Notes under the pieces: model-generated | The model's input: the letters and a program-made list of their open reading frames with translations, nothing else | Told to the model about the DNA's origin: nothing | The model's database searches: none | Shown here: piece after piece, positions 25,186-34,356 of the stretch | How positions within the stretch are numbered: the stretch's first letter is position 1 | Layout of the letters: every line of letters starts with the position of its first letter | Assembly (NCBI GenBank): GCA_016872115.1 | Contig: VHBC01000002.1 | Location: 62,001 to 126,000, forward strand | Reading direction: 5' to 3' | DNA length: 64,000 nt | Origin: Sphingomonadales bacterium | GTDB taxonomy: Bacteria > Bacteroidota > Bacteroidia > Flavobacteriales_D > Crocinitomicaceae | Made by a program: the position numbers and the translations under genes

Positions 25186-27918
25186 ATGAAAGTCTTTACA
25201 CCTTCAAAACCAACACATATCGGAAAAATTTTGCTCTTTGTAAATTTTTTCTTTGCCCAATTGACATATAGTCAAGGTCCGGTTACACTTTGCCTTGGTC
25301 AAGATGCAACTGTCTGCCCTGGCCAGACCGTCATCATCAATAACTGCAATACCGGAACAACACCCGGAACAGCAGCTGGCCTTTACTTAAATACCCCAAC
25401 AAATGTCACCTTATCTGACGACGTATGGTCTGGGGTTGTCAATATAGGTTTTCCATTTAACTTTTATGGCAACACCTACACGCAGTGCGTTATTGGTTCA
25501 AATGGCTTGGTGTCCTTTAACCTAGCGAATGCTGGTGGCTTTTGTCCTTGGGCGCTTGCAGGGGTTGGGCCACTTCCAAACGCTGGCTTTGCAGCAGCGA
25601 AAAATACCATTATGCTCACCTACCAAGATATCAACCCGGCCTTAGGTGGCCAAATCCAATACCAAACAATCGGAACAGCACCAAACCGCAAATTTGTTGT
25701 ATTGTACAAAAACATCATGATGTTCAGTTGTACCTCTCAATGTAATTACATGGCCATCATCATGTACGAGACCTCCAATATTTTTGAGTTGCACATCGGA
25801 AACAAGCCAATCTGTGCAGGATGGAATGGTGGTTTGGCTATTCAGGGCTCCGAAAACAATATGCCGGCACCTACAGCGCACATCACTCCAGGCCGAAACA
25901 ACACCGTTTGGAGCGCAAACCAAGACGGTCGCCGCTTCTTGCCCACTTCACCAACCAATACAGCTGCTTATACAATTTCCCAAATACCATACCTTATGGT
26001 GAATAGCCCAGGAAGTAACTTTCTTTGGGCCAATACGAATGGGCAAACCTTCCCTTACAACAATGGCACATTGAATGTAAATATTGTTCCACCGGGCACC
26101 ACCGGATACTTTTTATCAGGATCCGCTTGCGGTACTAGCATCGGCTCTATTACCCAAGACACCACCTGGATTACCCGCGCTACACCTTCTGTTACCACCA
26201 CTACAATTCCTGACATTTGTACCCAAGGGGTTGGTAGTGCAACGGCTGTAGCGGGTGCAGGCTCACCAACACCATGCACCTACACTTGGAACCCAGGGGC
26301 AATTACAGGAAACCCTGCCAACAATTTATTTGCCGGAACTTACACCATAACTCAAATAGATGGCAATGGCTGCAGCGCCACGGCAACAGCTGTTGTGGGC
26401 GATACGCCCGCATCTTTCACCGCCACCACCACTTTGGTTTCTTGCCCAGGTGGAAATGACGGTACCGCCACTGCAATTGTAACACCTGCCACAGGTGTGA
26501 TTACCTACCAATGGAGCAACGGTCAAAATACTGCTACTGCTACTGGCCTAAGTGCTGGTAACTATTGGTGTTATGCCTCCAATACCACAGGTTGTTCAGA
26601 CACGATTTATGTGACCATCTCTGAAATTCCAGCAATGGTACTCAGCATGACCAACGTCATTGACGCCAACTGCTACACTATTGCCAATGGCCAAGCCACA
26701 GTCAACGTAATGCTCGGCACTGCACCTTACGCTTACGATTGGGATATCTCAACCTCTACAGCGGCAACAGCCCTCGATCTGGGCGCAGGCTTGCATACCT
26801 GTACGGTTACCGATGCCAATGGCTGTGTGCAAACCATCTCGGTAAACATCAATCAACCCTTGCCACTCGACATCACCTTCTTGACCCAAGACACCATGAT
26901 CTGTTCAGAGGCAAGCATTTTGCTTTCCGCAATAGGTGCCGGTGGCTCCAGTACCTACACCTATTCATGGACCGAAAATGGCATTCCGATCGGAAACGGC
27001 ACAAGTATCACCGTTGACCCTATCAATTCAGGAACGGTATATTGTGTTACCCTCAGCGAAGCCTGCGGCTCTCCAACCACCACCGAATGCATGACCATCG
27101 TATTCCCACTTGAAATCATTCCTGTTATTACGGCCGTAGACAATCAAATTTGTACGCCCGGAGACTTCCAATTCCACAACAACTCTACCAACGGACAAGA
27201 TATCGCCTCCACAACTTATTTATTCTCGAACGGAGACACCTACACCGTTCCAAACCAAGACGACCTCTTCAATACCATTGTTCAACCGGGTGTTTATGAC
27301 CTTTCGGTCGTCATGACTTCAATTCACGGTTGCATCTACAATGGCTTCTTCGATGACCACATCACTGTAACAGATAACCCCATTGCCAATTTTACGATTT
27401 CTAAAAACCCTGTGACATGGTTCGAAACAACCGTACAAACCAATGACGTTTCTATTGGCAATATTGCCCAATACAGTTGGTCCGCACCAGGGTCCACAAA
27501 TATTGCGAGTACAGGATCAAGTGCCTTGATTACTTTCCCTGAAGGTGTTATAGGCAGTTATCCAATCAATCTTACAGTAACCACCGTTGATGGTTGTTCT
27601 GACTCCATCACTATTGAAATCGATGTGGTATCAGATGTAATTTTCTATGCCCCTACTGCATTTACGCCAGACGACGACGAACACAACCAAGTATGGTCAT
27701 TTTATTTGGAAGGTATCGACTACGAAAACTTCCATTTAGAAATCTACAACCGTTGGGGTGAAGTCATCTGGGAAACCTACGACACCAAAGGTTTCTGGGA
27801 TGGCTACTACAATGGCGTTAAAGTGCAACCAGGAACTTACACCTGGAAAGCGTGGTTTAAAGACAAAGACACCGACGGTAAAACTGTAAAAACTGGCATG
27901 ATTCATGTGATACGCTAA
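25186..27918 (+). CDS. Secreted SprB-repeat protein with T9SS type-B sorting domain
   Basis: A 910-residue cell-surface or secreted protein exported through the Sec system and then the type IX system. Seen: a signal peptide (about residues 14-30), an N-terminal globular domain with IGFPFNFYGNTY and GSNGLVSFN, several SprB-type repeats (blocks of YTWNPG...GTYTITQIDGNGCSA, YQWSNGQNTATATGLSAGNYWC, YDWDIS...CTVTDANGC, about 350-560), a PKD-like region, and the C-terminal gliding-motility-type domain (FYAPTAFTPDDDEHN, IYNRWGEVIWET, WDGYYNGVKVQPGTYTWKAWFKD). SprB itself is a gliding adhesin; this smaller relative may bind surfaces or polymers. DUF4197 follows after 3 bp. Confidence 0.9.
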   Translation: MKVFTPSKPTHIGKILLFVNFFFAQLTYSQGPVTLCLGQDATVCPGQTVIINNCNTGTTPGTAAGLYLNTPTNVTLSDDVWSGVVNIGFPFNFYGNTYTQCVIGSNGLVSFNLANAGGFCPWALAGVGPLPNAGFAAAKNTIMLTYQDINPALGGQIQYQTIGTAPNRKFVVLYKNIMMFSCTSQCNYMAIIMYETSNIFELHIGNKPICAGWNGGLAIQGSENNMPAPTAHITPGRNNTVWSANQDGRRFLPTSPTNTAAYTISQIPYLMVNSPGSNFLWANTNGQTFPYNNGTLNVNIVPPGTTGYFLSGSACGTSIGSITQDTTWITRATPSVTTTTIPDICTQGVGSATAVAGAGSPTPCTYTWNPGAITGNPANNLFAGTYTITQIDGNGCSATATAVVGDTPASFTATTTLVSCPGGNDGTATAIVTPATGVITYQWSNGQNTATATGLSAGNYWCYASNTTGCSDTIYVTISEIPAMVLSMTNVIDANCYTIANGQATVNVMLGTAPYAYDWDISTSTAATALDLGAGLHTCTVTDANGCVQTISVNINQPLPLDITFLTQDTMICSEASILLSAIGAGGSSTYTYSWTENGIPIGNGTSITVDPINSGTVYCVTLSEACGSPTTTECMTIVFPLEIIPVITAVDNQICTPGDFQFHNNSTNGQDIASTTYLFSNGDTYTVPNQDDLFNTIVQPGVYDLSVVMTSIHGCIYNGFFDDHITVTDNPIANFTISKNPVTWFETTVQTNDVSIGNIAQYSWSAPGSTNIASTGSSALITFPEGVIGSYPINLTVTTVDGCSDSITIEIDVVSDVIFYAPTAFTPDDDEHNQVWSFYLEGIDYENFHLEIYNRWGEVIWETYDTKGFWDGYYNGVKVQPGTYTWKAWFKDKDTDGKTVKTGMIHVIR

Positions 27919-27921
27919 TTC

Positions 27922-28668
27922 ATGAAACAAAGTACTGCCATACTCATTCTTTCTTTGCTCATTGTCCAATTTTCTTGCGGACAAAACATTAAAGGACTTG
28001 TCAATCAACTACCTGTTCAAATTCCTACTGCTCCAACCAACCAGAAACCAGCTCTCTCGAACCAAGAAGTAATTTCTGGCCTAAAAGAAGCATTGCAATT
28101 AGGTATTAAAAATGCTGTCAACCAGAGCAGTGTTTTAGACGGTTTTTTAGGCAATTCACAAATTCGTCTCCCTTTTCCCCCAGACGCCATCAAAGTCAAA
28201 GAAAAGGCCTTGCAACTCGGCATGAGTTCCCAAGTCGATAAATTTGAAACAACACTGAACAGAGCAGCCGAAGAAGCAGCCAAGGAAGCCTTACCAATTT
28301 TCAGCCAGGCCATTCTCAATATGAGTGTTCAAGATGGTTTTGCCATTTTAAAAGGTGGCAATGGTGCAGCCACTGCCTATCTTAAAAACCAAACAAATCA
28401 ACAACTTTACAACGCTTTTCTGCCAAAAGTAAAAGAGGCTACCTCTAAAGTAAGCTTAACGGCTTACTGGAATCCACTCATTACCAAATACAATGCAGCA
28501 GTCAAACTTACTGGTGGTCAGCAACTCAATCCAGACCTAGATGCCTACATAACTGAGCGCGCTATTCAGGGTTTATTTACGCTTGTTACCCAAGAGGAAG
28601 ACAAAATAAGACAAAATCCGGCTGCGCGCGTTACCGATTTGCTAGCAAAGGTGTTTGGTTCGCTTTAG
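27922..28668 (+). CDS. DUF4197 family exported protein
   Basis: A 248-residue protein with an N-terminal signal (ILILSLLIVQFSCGQ) whose cysteine could be lipidated, although the lipobox is weak. Seen: the DUF4197 blocks LSNQEVISGLKEALQLGIKNAVNQ, IRLPFPPDAIKVKEKALQLGM, LNRAAEEAAKEALPIFSQAI and TDLLAKVFG. The family is widespread in Gram-negative bacteria, mostly helical, and has no known function. It is 3 bp after the T9SS protein and probably cotranscribed. Confidence 0.88.
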   Translation: MKQSTAILILSLLIVQFSCGQNIKGLVNQLPVQIPTAPTNQKPALSNQEVISGLKEALQLGIKNAVNQSSVLDGFLGNSQIRLPFPPDAIKVKEKALQLGMSSQVDKFETTLNRAAEEAAKEALPIFSQAILNMSVQDGFAILKGGNGAATAYLKNQTNQQLYNAFLPKVKEATSKVSLTAYWNPLITKYNAAVKLTGGQQLNPDLDAYITERAIQGLFTLVTQEEDKIRQNPAARVTDLLAKVFGSL

Positions 28669-28681
28669 TTAATAAAACTTC

Positions 28682-29545
28682 ATGCAGTTTCCCGCAACAG
28701 AACTTGTACTCGACACCAACGGCGCGGTTTATCATTTAGGCCTGCAACCCGAACAACTTGCCACAAAAGTCATACTCGTCGGAGACCAGGATAGAGTCAC
28801 TAAAATCTCAAGGTTTTTTGACCAAATTGAACACCAGATTCAACACCGTGAGTTTGTGAGCCATACGGGCTACTACAAAGGCAAGCACATTACTGTTTTA
28901 TCTACAGGAATTGGTACCGACAACATCGATATTTGCATGGCCGAACTTGATGCGTTGGTCAATATCGATTTGAAATTAAGAGTCGAAAAGCAAGAAAAAA
29001 TCAGTCTAGAAATAATCAGAATAGGCACTTGTGGCATACTCCAAGCCGATTTACCATTACACACATTTGTTCTATCGACACACGCCCTTGGGCTAGATAA
29101 TATTGCGCATTTTTATCCTATCGAATTCACGGCGGAAGAAGAAACGCTTTTGTCTGAAATACAAAAACAAGTGCGCTTTCCAAACGGCGTAGTACCATAC
29201 CTGAGCGCTGCGCATCCAGCACTCGTTGAAAAATTAAATTCGCCGAAAGTAAACAAAGGTATAACCATTACAAGCTCGGGCTTTTATGGTCCACAGGGCA
29301 GGTCATTGCGCTTGGCGAGCAACATGCCAGCTATACATCTTGCACTCGAAAAATTCAATTTTGACGGGCACCAAATTGTCAATTTTGAAATGGAAAGCTC
29401 AGCTATTTTTGCAATGGGTAAAGCGCTCGGACACAAGTGCACAAGCATTTGCCTTGGAGTTGCCAATAGACCAAAAGAAATTTTCTCTGAAGGAATTGAC
29501 GAGGCCATGAACGAGCTCATTGGGTATGTGCTCGAAAGAATCTAA
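28682..29545 (+). CDS. Nucleoside phosphorylase, uridine phosphorylase-like
   Basis: A 287-residue member of the PNP/UDP phosphorylase family, which splits nucleosides with phosphate to free base and ribose-1-phosphate. Seen: VILVGDQDRV, the phosphate-site STGIGTDNIDICMAELDAL, IRIGTCG, and the substrate-binding NFEMESSAIFAMG near residue 235. The base preference is uncertain; uridine-type is favoured by the ELDAL...RIGTCG arrangement. It ends directly against the convergent thioredoxin-like gene with no bases between the two stop codons. Confidence 0.85.
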   Translation: MQFPATELVLDTNGAVYHLGLQPEQLATKVILVGDQDRVTKISRFFDQIEHQIQHREFVSHTGYYKGKHITVLSTGIGTDNIDICMAELDALVNIDLKLRVEKQEKISLEIIRIGTCGILQADLPLHTFVLSTHALGLDNIAHFYPIEFTAEEETLLSEIQKQVRFPNGVVPYLSAAHPALVEKLNSPKVNKGITITSSGFYGPQGRSLRLASNMPAIHLALEKFNFDGHQIVNFEMESSAIFAMGKALGHKCTSICLGVANRPKEIFSEGIDEAMNELIGYVLERI

Positions 29546-30070
29546 TTACTGCAAGAATTTATCGAGCGTTATATGCAAATTGAGGCCGCGTAGGGCTGCA
29601 CCACTCGCTACAACCACCCCATTGCCATCGAGTAAAAAAGCATTCGGTATGGTAGCCACCTGATAATTTGCTGCAGCAATGCCTTGCGCATCGAGTGCGT
29701 GGTACTTCCAAGACAAATGATCTGCTGTAATGGCTTGTTTCCAAGCTTCTTGGTCGCGGTCTAGGCTCACACTGAAGACTTCGAAGCCTTTGCCATTTTT
29801 AAATTCTTTAGTGTGGTATTTTTGATAGGCCTCAACAACATTCGGACTTTCTTTTCTGCAAGGGCCACACCAAGACGCCCAGAAATCGACCAAGACCATT
29901 TTACCACGAAGCGAAGATAATTTGAGTGTTTTACCTTTTGGCGATGGCAAAGCAATCTCGGGTGCGGTGTTTTCTGGCGCCAATGTTTGGCCTTCGTCTG
30001 TTCTGAAACAAAGTGCGTAGCAGGCAAAAGCTGCGACCAAAGCCACTAAAAGCAGGGTTGATTTTCTCAT
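29546..30070 (-). CDS. TlpA-family thioredoxin-like protein
   Basis: A 174-residue membrane-anchored or exported thiol-disulfide protein. Seen: an N-terminal hydrophobic signal/anchor (LLLVALVAAFACYALCF), the redox motif FWASWCGPCRKE near residue 70, the cis-proline region VATIPNAFLLDGNG, and the AhpC/TSA-type insert. Such proteins reduce or rearrange disulfides in the periplasm, for example in cytochrome maturation. It overlaps the murA stop by 4 bp (ATGA). Confidence 0.9.
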   Translation of the reverse strand: MRKSTLLLVALVAAFACYALCFRTDEGQTLAPENTAPEIALPSPKGKTLKLSSLRGKMVLVDFWASWCGPCRKESPNVVEAYQKYHTKEFKNGKGFEVFSVSLDRDQEAWKQAITADHLSWKYHALDAQGIAAANYQVATIPNAFLLDGNGVVVASGAALRGLNLHITLDKFLQ

Positions 30071-31374
30071 CCGATTCTTCTGATGTCTGCGCCAATGTTA
30101 TTGAGGCGAATTTCGATGTCTTGGTAGCCGCGGTCGATTTGTTCAATGTTGTGAATGACACTTTTCCCTTTGGCAGAAAGTGCTGCAATCAACAAAGAAA
30201 CACCGGCACGGATATCCGGGGAAGTCATTTCAATGCCCTTAAGACTGTGCTCGCGGTTAAGGCCAATGACGGTGGCGCGGTGTGGGTCACAAAGAATAAT
30301 TTGCGCACCCATATCGATAAGCTTATCTACAAAGAATAAACGCGATTCAAACATTTTTTGATGAATCAGGACTGAGCCTTTGGCTTGGGTGGCGACTACT
30401 AAGATTATGGAAAGTAAATCTGGCGTAAAACCGGGCCATGGCGCATCATAGATGGTCATGATAGAGCCATCTATAAAGGTTTCGATTTCGTATTTTTCTT
30501 GGGCCGGAATGTAGATGTCGTCGCCGCGGCGTTCGAGTTTGATGCCGAGACGTCGGAATACATTTGGAATAACACCAAGGTTGTCCCAGGATACGTCTTT
30601 GATGGTAATTTCCGATTGTGTCATGGCGGCAAGGCCGATGAAACTACCGATTTCGATCATGTCGGGCAAAATGCGATGAAAACAACCTCCGAGTTCTTTG
30701 ACACCTTGTATTTTAAGCATGTTGGAACCAATACCGGTAATTTGTGCACCCATTGAATTAAGCATTTTGCACAATTGCTGGATATAAGGCTCGCAAGCCG
30801 CGTTATAGAAGGTGGTTTCGCCCTCGGCCAAGACAGCTGCCATGAGGATGTTTGCAGTACCAGTCACAGAGGCTTCGTCTAGGTGAATGTAGGTGCCTTT
30901 GAGCGACGGCGCTTCAACTGCATAAAAATGCTCGCCGGCGTCGTAATTAAATTTGGCGCCTAATAGAGCGAATCCTTCGAAGTGAGTATCTAACCTTCGG
31001 CGACCTATTTTGTCGCCACCTGGCTTTGGAATGAAGCCACGACCATAGCGAGCAAGCAATGGTCCGACAATCATGATTGAACCGCGCAAAGAAGATGCGC
31101 GTTTCTTGAAATCTTCAGTTTCAAGGTAGGCCATGTCTATTTCTTTAGCCTGGAAAATATAAGTTCCCTTTTCAACTTTGTCGATCTTGACTCCCATGGT
31201 TTGAAGCAAAGTAATGAGCTTATTGACATCGACAATATCTGGAATATTCGAAATGGTTACTTTTTCGGAGGTAAGTAAAGGCGCACAAAGCACTTGGAGG
31301 GCTTCGTTTTTGGCACCTTGCGGGATGATTTCACCTTTTAGTGGCTTTCCGCCATAAATTTCAAATGAAGCCAT
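30067..31374 (-). CDS. murA: UDP-N-acetylglucosamine 1-carboxyvinyltransferase
   Basis: A 435-residue enzyme for the first committed step of peptidoglycan synthesis, adding enolpyruvate from PEP to UDP-GlcNAc. Seen: the N-terminal GGKPLKGEIIPQGAKNEAL, SLRGSIMIVGPLLARYG, and the active-site loop KPGGDKIGRRRLDTH, where Asp121 occupies the position of the usual catalytic Cys115 of E. coli; later RAGVSLLIAALSAKG. Cys-to-Asp at this site is known to keep activity and give fosfomycin resistance. It sits between DUF4290 and the TlpA-like gene in a purL-led minus-strand run. Confidence 0.95.
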   Translation of the reverse strand: MASFEIYGGKPLKGEIIPQGAKNEALQVLCAPLLTSEKVTISNIPDIVDVNKLITLLQTMGVKIDKVEKGTYIFQAKEIDMAYLETEDFKKRASSLRGSIMIVGPLLARYGRGFIPKPGGDKIGRRRLDTHFEGFALLGAKFNYDAGEHFYAVEAPSLKGTYIHLDEASVTGTANILMAAVLAEGETTFYNAACEPYIQQLCKMLNSMGAQITGIGSNMLKIQGVKELGGCFHRILPDMIEIGSFIGLAAMTQSEITIKDVSWDNLGVIPNVFRRLGIKLERRGDDIYIPAQEKYEIETFIDGSIMTIYDAPWPGFTPDLLSIILVVATQAKGSVLIHQKMFESRLFFVDKLIDMGAQIILCDPHRATVIGLNREHSLKGIEMTSPDIRAGVSLLIAALSAKGKSVIHNIEQIDRGYQDIEIRLNNIGADIRRIG

Positions 31375-31375
31375 A

Positions 31376-32023
31376 CTATACTTTTTTGATGAATTTTTTC
31401 TTTTTATACTTGTTGTTTTTCTGCTTATTCTGGCGTTGGTTTTTCTGCTGATTCTGACCGATACCCATTGTTTTGAGAAGGGTGTTGGTATGAACTAAAT
31501 CATCGGGATTTTCCAAAATAAGTTCGCCTTTGGATAATTCCTTCAGCTGTTGGGCAATCACGTGGTTTTCGACGGTGTCATTGTTGTAGGCCAAGAACTG
31601 CTTTTTCATGAAGTTGGCCATGGTGCTCTTGAGGTACTCCTTCTCTTCCGTGTTGCTTACCTCTTTGGATGCTTCTAAAATCGATTGTGTGTATTTTCCG
31701 TAGTGTCCGTAACGGATTTTACTTGATGGGTAAGTCATGAGGGCAGGTTTCTCGCCGAGCACCTCTTGCTTTGGGCGCTCGTATGGAGAGTCTACGTCTA
31801 GTTCAAAATTGGACATCACAAATAAATGCGTCCAGAGTTTGTGGCGGTAGTCCTCTACATCGCGCAGGTGCGGATTGAGTTGGCCCATGACTTCGATGAT
31901 GGCTTGAGCTGCACGGTTGCGTTCGGTGCGGTCTGTGAGTTCCATGGCGTGCGCAATCATGTTTTGGACATTGCGGCCATATTCAGGTAAAATCAGGTGA
32001 CCACGGGTGGTGTTGTATTCCAT
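31376..32023 (-). CDS. DUF4290 family protein
   Basis: A 215-residue cytoplasmic protein of a Bacteroidota-specific family. Seen: MEYNTTRGHLILPEYGRNVQ, LNPHLRDVEDYRHKLWTHLF and SKIRYGHYGKYTQSI, the conserved blocks, plus a low-complexity Gln/Asn/Lys tail over the last 35 residues (QNQQKNQRQNKQ...KKKKFIKKV) that is strongly basic and could bind RNA or DNA. It lies 1 bp from murA and 2 bp from purL. Function is unknown. Confidence 0.87.
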   Translation of the reverse strand: MEYNTTRGHLILPEYGRNVQNMIAHAMELTDRTERNRAAQAIIEVMGQLNPHLRDVEDYRHKLWTHLFVMSNFELDVDSPYERPKQEVLGEKPALMTYPSSKIRYGHYGKYTQSILEASKEVSNTEEKEYLKSTMANFMKKQFLAYNNDTVENHVIAQQLKELSKGELILENPDDLVHTNTLLKTMGIGQNQQKNQRQNKQKNNKYKKKKFIKKV

Positions 32024-32025
32024 AT

Positions 32026-34263
32026 TTAGTTTTCTAAGTTTGCGCCGAGGGCGTTGTCGAAAATAGCTTTTGCCTCTGTGATGAAGCCAAAGTGTTGTTC
32101 GTCGATTTGAAGTTTGCCTTTGGTGACGTGCCCAAGTAGGGTCATGTTGACGCCACTGGCTACCATATACTCCACAAAAGCTTCTTCTTGTTCTTCTGTG
32201 ACACTTACAACCACGCGCCCCTGTCCTTCGCCAAACAAAAAGGCGTCTAGGCGAATATCCGCGTCGCTGACGATATCAAAACCGAGTTCACGAGGCATCG
32301 ACATTTCTACAAGGGTTACGTATAAGCCTCCATCGGCAACGTCGTGAACAGCGTTGACCAAGCCTTCAGCAATGAGCCCTTTCAAGGCTTGTTGCATTTG
32401 GTATTCTGACTCTAAATCAAAATAAGGAGCGGGTGATGCTTTGACACCATGATAGGTCGCTAAATATTCAGAAGAAGCGATATCTTCGATATAGTTACCA
32501 ATTAAAAAGATGAGATCTCCTTTTTGCTTGAAATCGAGGGTCATGACTTTTTCTTTGTCAGGGACGATACCGATCATACCTATGGTTGGTGTTGGGAAAA
32601 CCGGTACCTCTACCCCATTCATAGAAGTTTGGTTGTAGAATGATACGTTGCCGCCAGTGACAGGCGTTTCAAATTTAAGACAAGCTGCAGACATCCCTTT
32701 GATGGCGCCAACAAATTGCCAGTAGGATTCTGGATTGTAAGGATTGCCAAAGTTGAGGCAATTGGTAATGGCACTCGGTTGCCCACCCGCACAGGTAATG
32801 TTGCGTGCCGCTTCTGAAACGGCGATCATGGTGCCAATTTCTGGGTCTGCGTTGACGTAGCGCGAGTTGCAGTCTACGGTCATGGCGAGGGCTTTGTTGG
32901 TGCCTTTGATATTGACGACACCGGCGTCTGAAGGTCGGTTGGTGGTCATGTTGCGGGTACCAACCATGGAGTCGTATTGTTCGTAGACCCAACGCTTGGA
33001 GGCAATGTTGGGTAAACCGAGCATAGCGTCCGCAACTGCTTTGAGGTCGGGAGGCTCGGTTACTTGTGAAATGTTGAATTTCTTGAACTCTTGGTAATAG
33101 GCAGGCTCGGTGTATTCGCGCTTGTATTGTGGTGCGCCACCACCTAAAACCAAAGATTCGGCAGGAACATCGCCAACGAGTTCGCCGTGCATGTAGTAAC
33201 GAATCCGGCCGGTGTCGGTGACGTGGCCGATTTCTTCGGCATGGAGGTCCCATTTGTCGAAGATGTCTTTGACGATTTGTTCTTTGCCTTTTTGAACAAC
33301 TACCAACATGCGTTCTTGTGATTCAGATAATAAGATCTCGTAAGGCAACATGTGGTCTTGACGCGTAGGAACGCGGTCCAGGTAGATTTCCATTCCGACA
33401 TTGCCAGCGGCACTCATTTCACAGGTAGAGCAAGTTATACCAGCAGCGCCCATATCTTGCATACCAACAATTGCGTCGGTTTGAGCAAGCTCCATGGTGG
33501 CTTCTAATAGGAGTTTTTCCATGAAAGGGTCTCCTACCTGAACAGATGGGAGGTCGTTGGCAGATTCTTCGGTGATGTCTTTGGAGGCAAACGCAGCGCC
33601 TGCAATACCGTCTTTACCAGTGGCAGAACCAACGATAAAAACAGGATTACCAGGGCCTTTGGCTGTGGCTGAAATGATTTTTTTGGTGTCGATGATGCCC
33701 GCAGAAAAAGCATTGACGAGCGGATTGGTGTTGTAAGAAGCGTCAAAAAAGACTTCGCCACCAACAATTGGAATACCAAATGCGTTGCCGTAATCACCGA
33801 TGCCTTTGGTTACCCCTTTGACCAACCATTTGGTACGGGCCTCTTCAATATTGCCAAAGCGCAAAGAATTGAGCTGTGCGATTGGGCGTGCTCCCATTGT
33901 AAAAATATCTCGGTTGATACCACCTACACCCGTTGCAGCACCTTGATAAGGCTCCAAAGCACTTGGGTGGTTGTGAGATTCAATTTTGAAAACACAACCG
34001 AGGCCGTCGCCGATATCGACTAAACCGGCGTTTTCTTCACCTGCTTTAACGAGCATGTGGGGGCCGTCTTTTGGTAGTGTTTTAAGCCACAATATGGAAT
34101 TCTTATAGGAGCAGTGCTCACTCCACATAACGGAGTAAACAGCAGTTTCAGTAAAATTTGGGGTGCGACCGAGGATGGATTTTATGTGCTCAAATTCGTC
34201 TGCACGCAGACCTAAATCGATGGCTTGTTCTAAGGAAGCTTCTTTTTGGTGGTTGGTTTCCAT
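32026..34263 (-). CDS. purL: Phosphoribosylformylglycinamidine synthase subunit PurL (small type)
   Basis: A 745-residue FGAM synthetase of the small, Bacillus-like type that works with separate PurQ and PurS. Seen: VMWSEHCSYKNSI, the ATP/metal block GLGCVFKIESHNHPSALEPYQGAATGVGG, DMGAAGITCSTCEM, and the second-half CLNFGNPYNPESYWQ and AVHDVADGGLYVTL. The frame is open to a TTG at 34287, but a perfect -7 element covers 34285-34292, so ATG 34263 (METNHQKEASLEQ) is the start. It leads the purL-DUF4290-murA-tlpA unit. Confidence 0.95.
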   Translation of the reverse strand: METNHQKEASLEQAIDLGLRADEFEHIKSILGRTPNFTETAVYSVMWSEHCSYKNSILWLKTLPKDGPHMLVKAGEENAGLVDIGDGLGCVFKIESHNHPSALEPYQGAATGVGGINRDIFTMGARPIAQLNSLRFGNIEEARTKWLVKGVTKGIGDYGNAFGIPIVGGEVFFDASYNTNPLVNAFSAGIIDTKKIISATAKGPGNPVFIVGSATGKDGIAGAAFASKDITEESANDLPSVQVGDPFMEKLLLEATMELAQTDAIVGMQDMGAAGITCSTCEMSAAGNVGMEIYLDRVPTRQDHMLPYEILLSESQERMLVVVQKGKEQIVKDIFDKWDLHAEEIGHVTDTGRIRYYMHGELVGDVPAESLVLGGGAPQYKREYTEPAYYQEFKKFNISQVTEPPDLKAVADAMLGLPNIASKRWVYEQYDSMVGTRNMTTNRPSDAGVVNIKGTNKALAMTVDCNSRYVNADPEIGTMIAVSEAARNITCAGGQPSAITNCLNFGNPYNPESYWQFVGAIKGMSAACLKFETPVTGGNVSFYNQTSMNGVEVPVFPTPTIGMIGIVPDKEKVMTLDFKQKGDLIFLIGNYIEDIASSEYLATYHGVKASPAPYFDLESEYQMQQALKGLIAEGLVNAVHDVADGGLYVTLVEMSMPRELGFDIVSDADIRLDAFLFGEGQGRVVVSVTEEQEEAFVEYMVASGVNMTLLGHVTKGKLQIDEQHFGFITEAKAIFDNALGANLEN

Positions 34264-34284
34264 ATCGTATTGAGAATTCAGAGA

Positions 34285-34292
34285 CAAAAGTA
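34285..34292 (-). promoter_or_regulatory. -7 element (TACTTTTG) of purL
   Basis: A perfect TAnnTTTG, 21 nt before ATG 34263. A TTTG on the minus strand at 34316-34319 is a possible -33 element with a 23-bp spacer. Confidence 0.55.
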
Positions 34293-34328
34293 ACGATTAA
34301 TCAGATAGCATCTTTCAAATTTTCGCCT

Positions 34329-34336
34329 TAAATTTG
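34329..34336 (+). promoter_or_regulatory. -7 element (TAAATTTG) of lpd
   Basis: A perfect TAnnTTTG, 20 nt before the lpd ATG. It lies in the 93-bp gap with divergent purL. Confidence 0.55.
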
Positions 34337-34356
34337 TCCCTTAATACTTTGAAAAA

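Noticed and set aside
32675-33253. 192-residue ORF in another frame of purL
   Set aside because: It lies wholly inside purL on the same strand, is rich in Arg/His/Cys without any domain, and is a shadow of the real gene.
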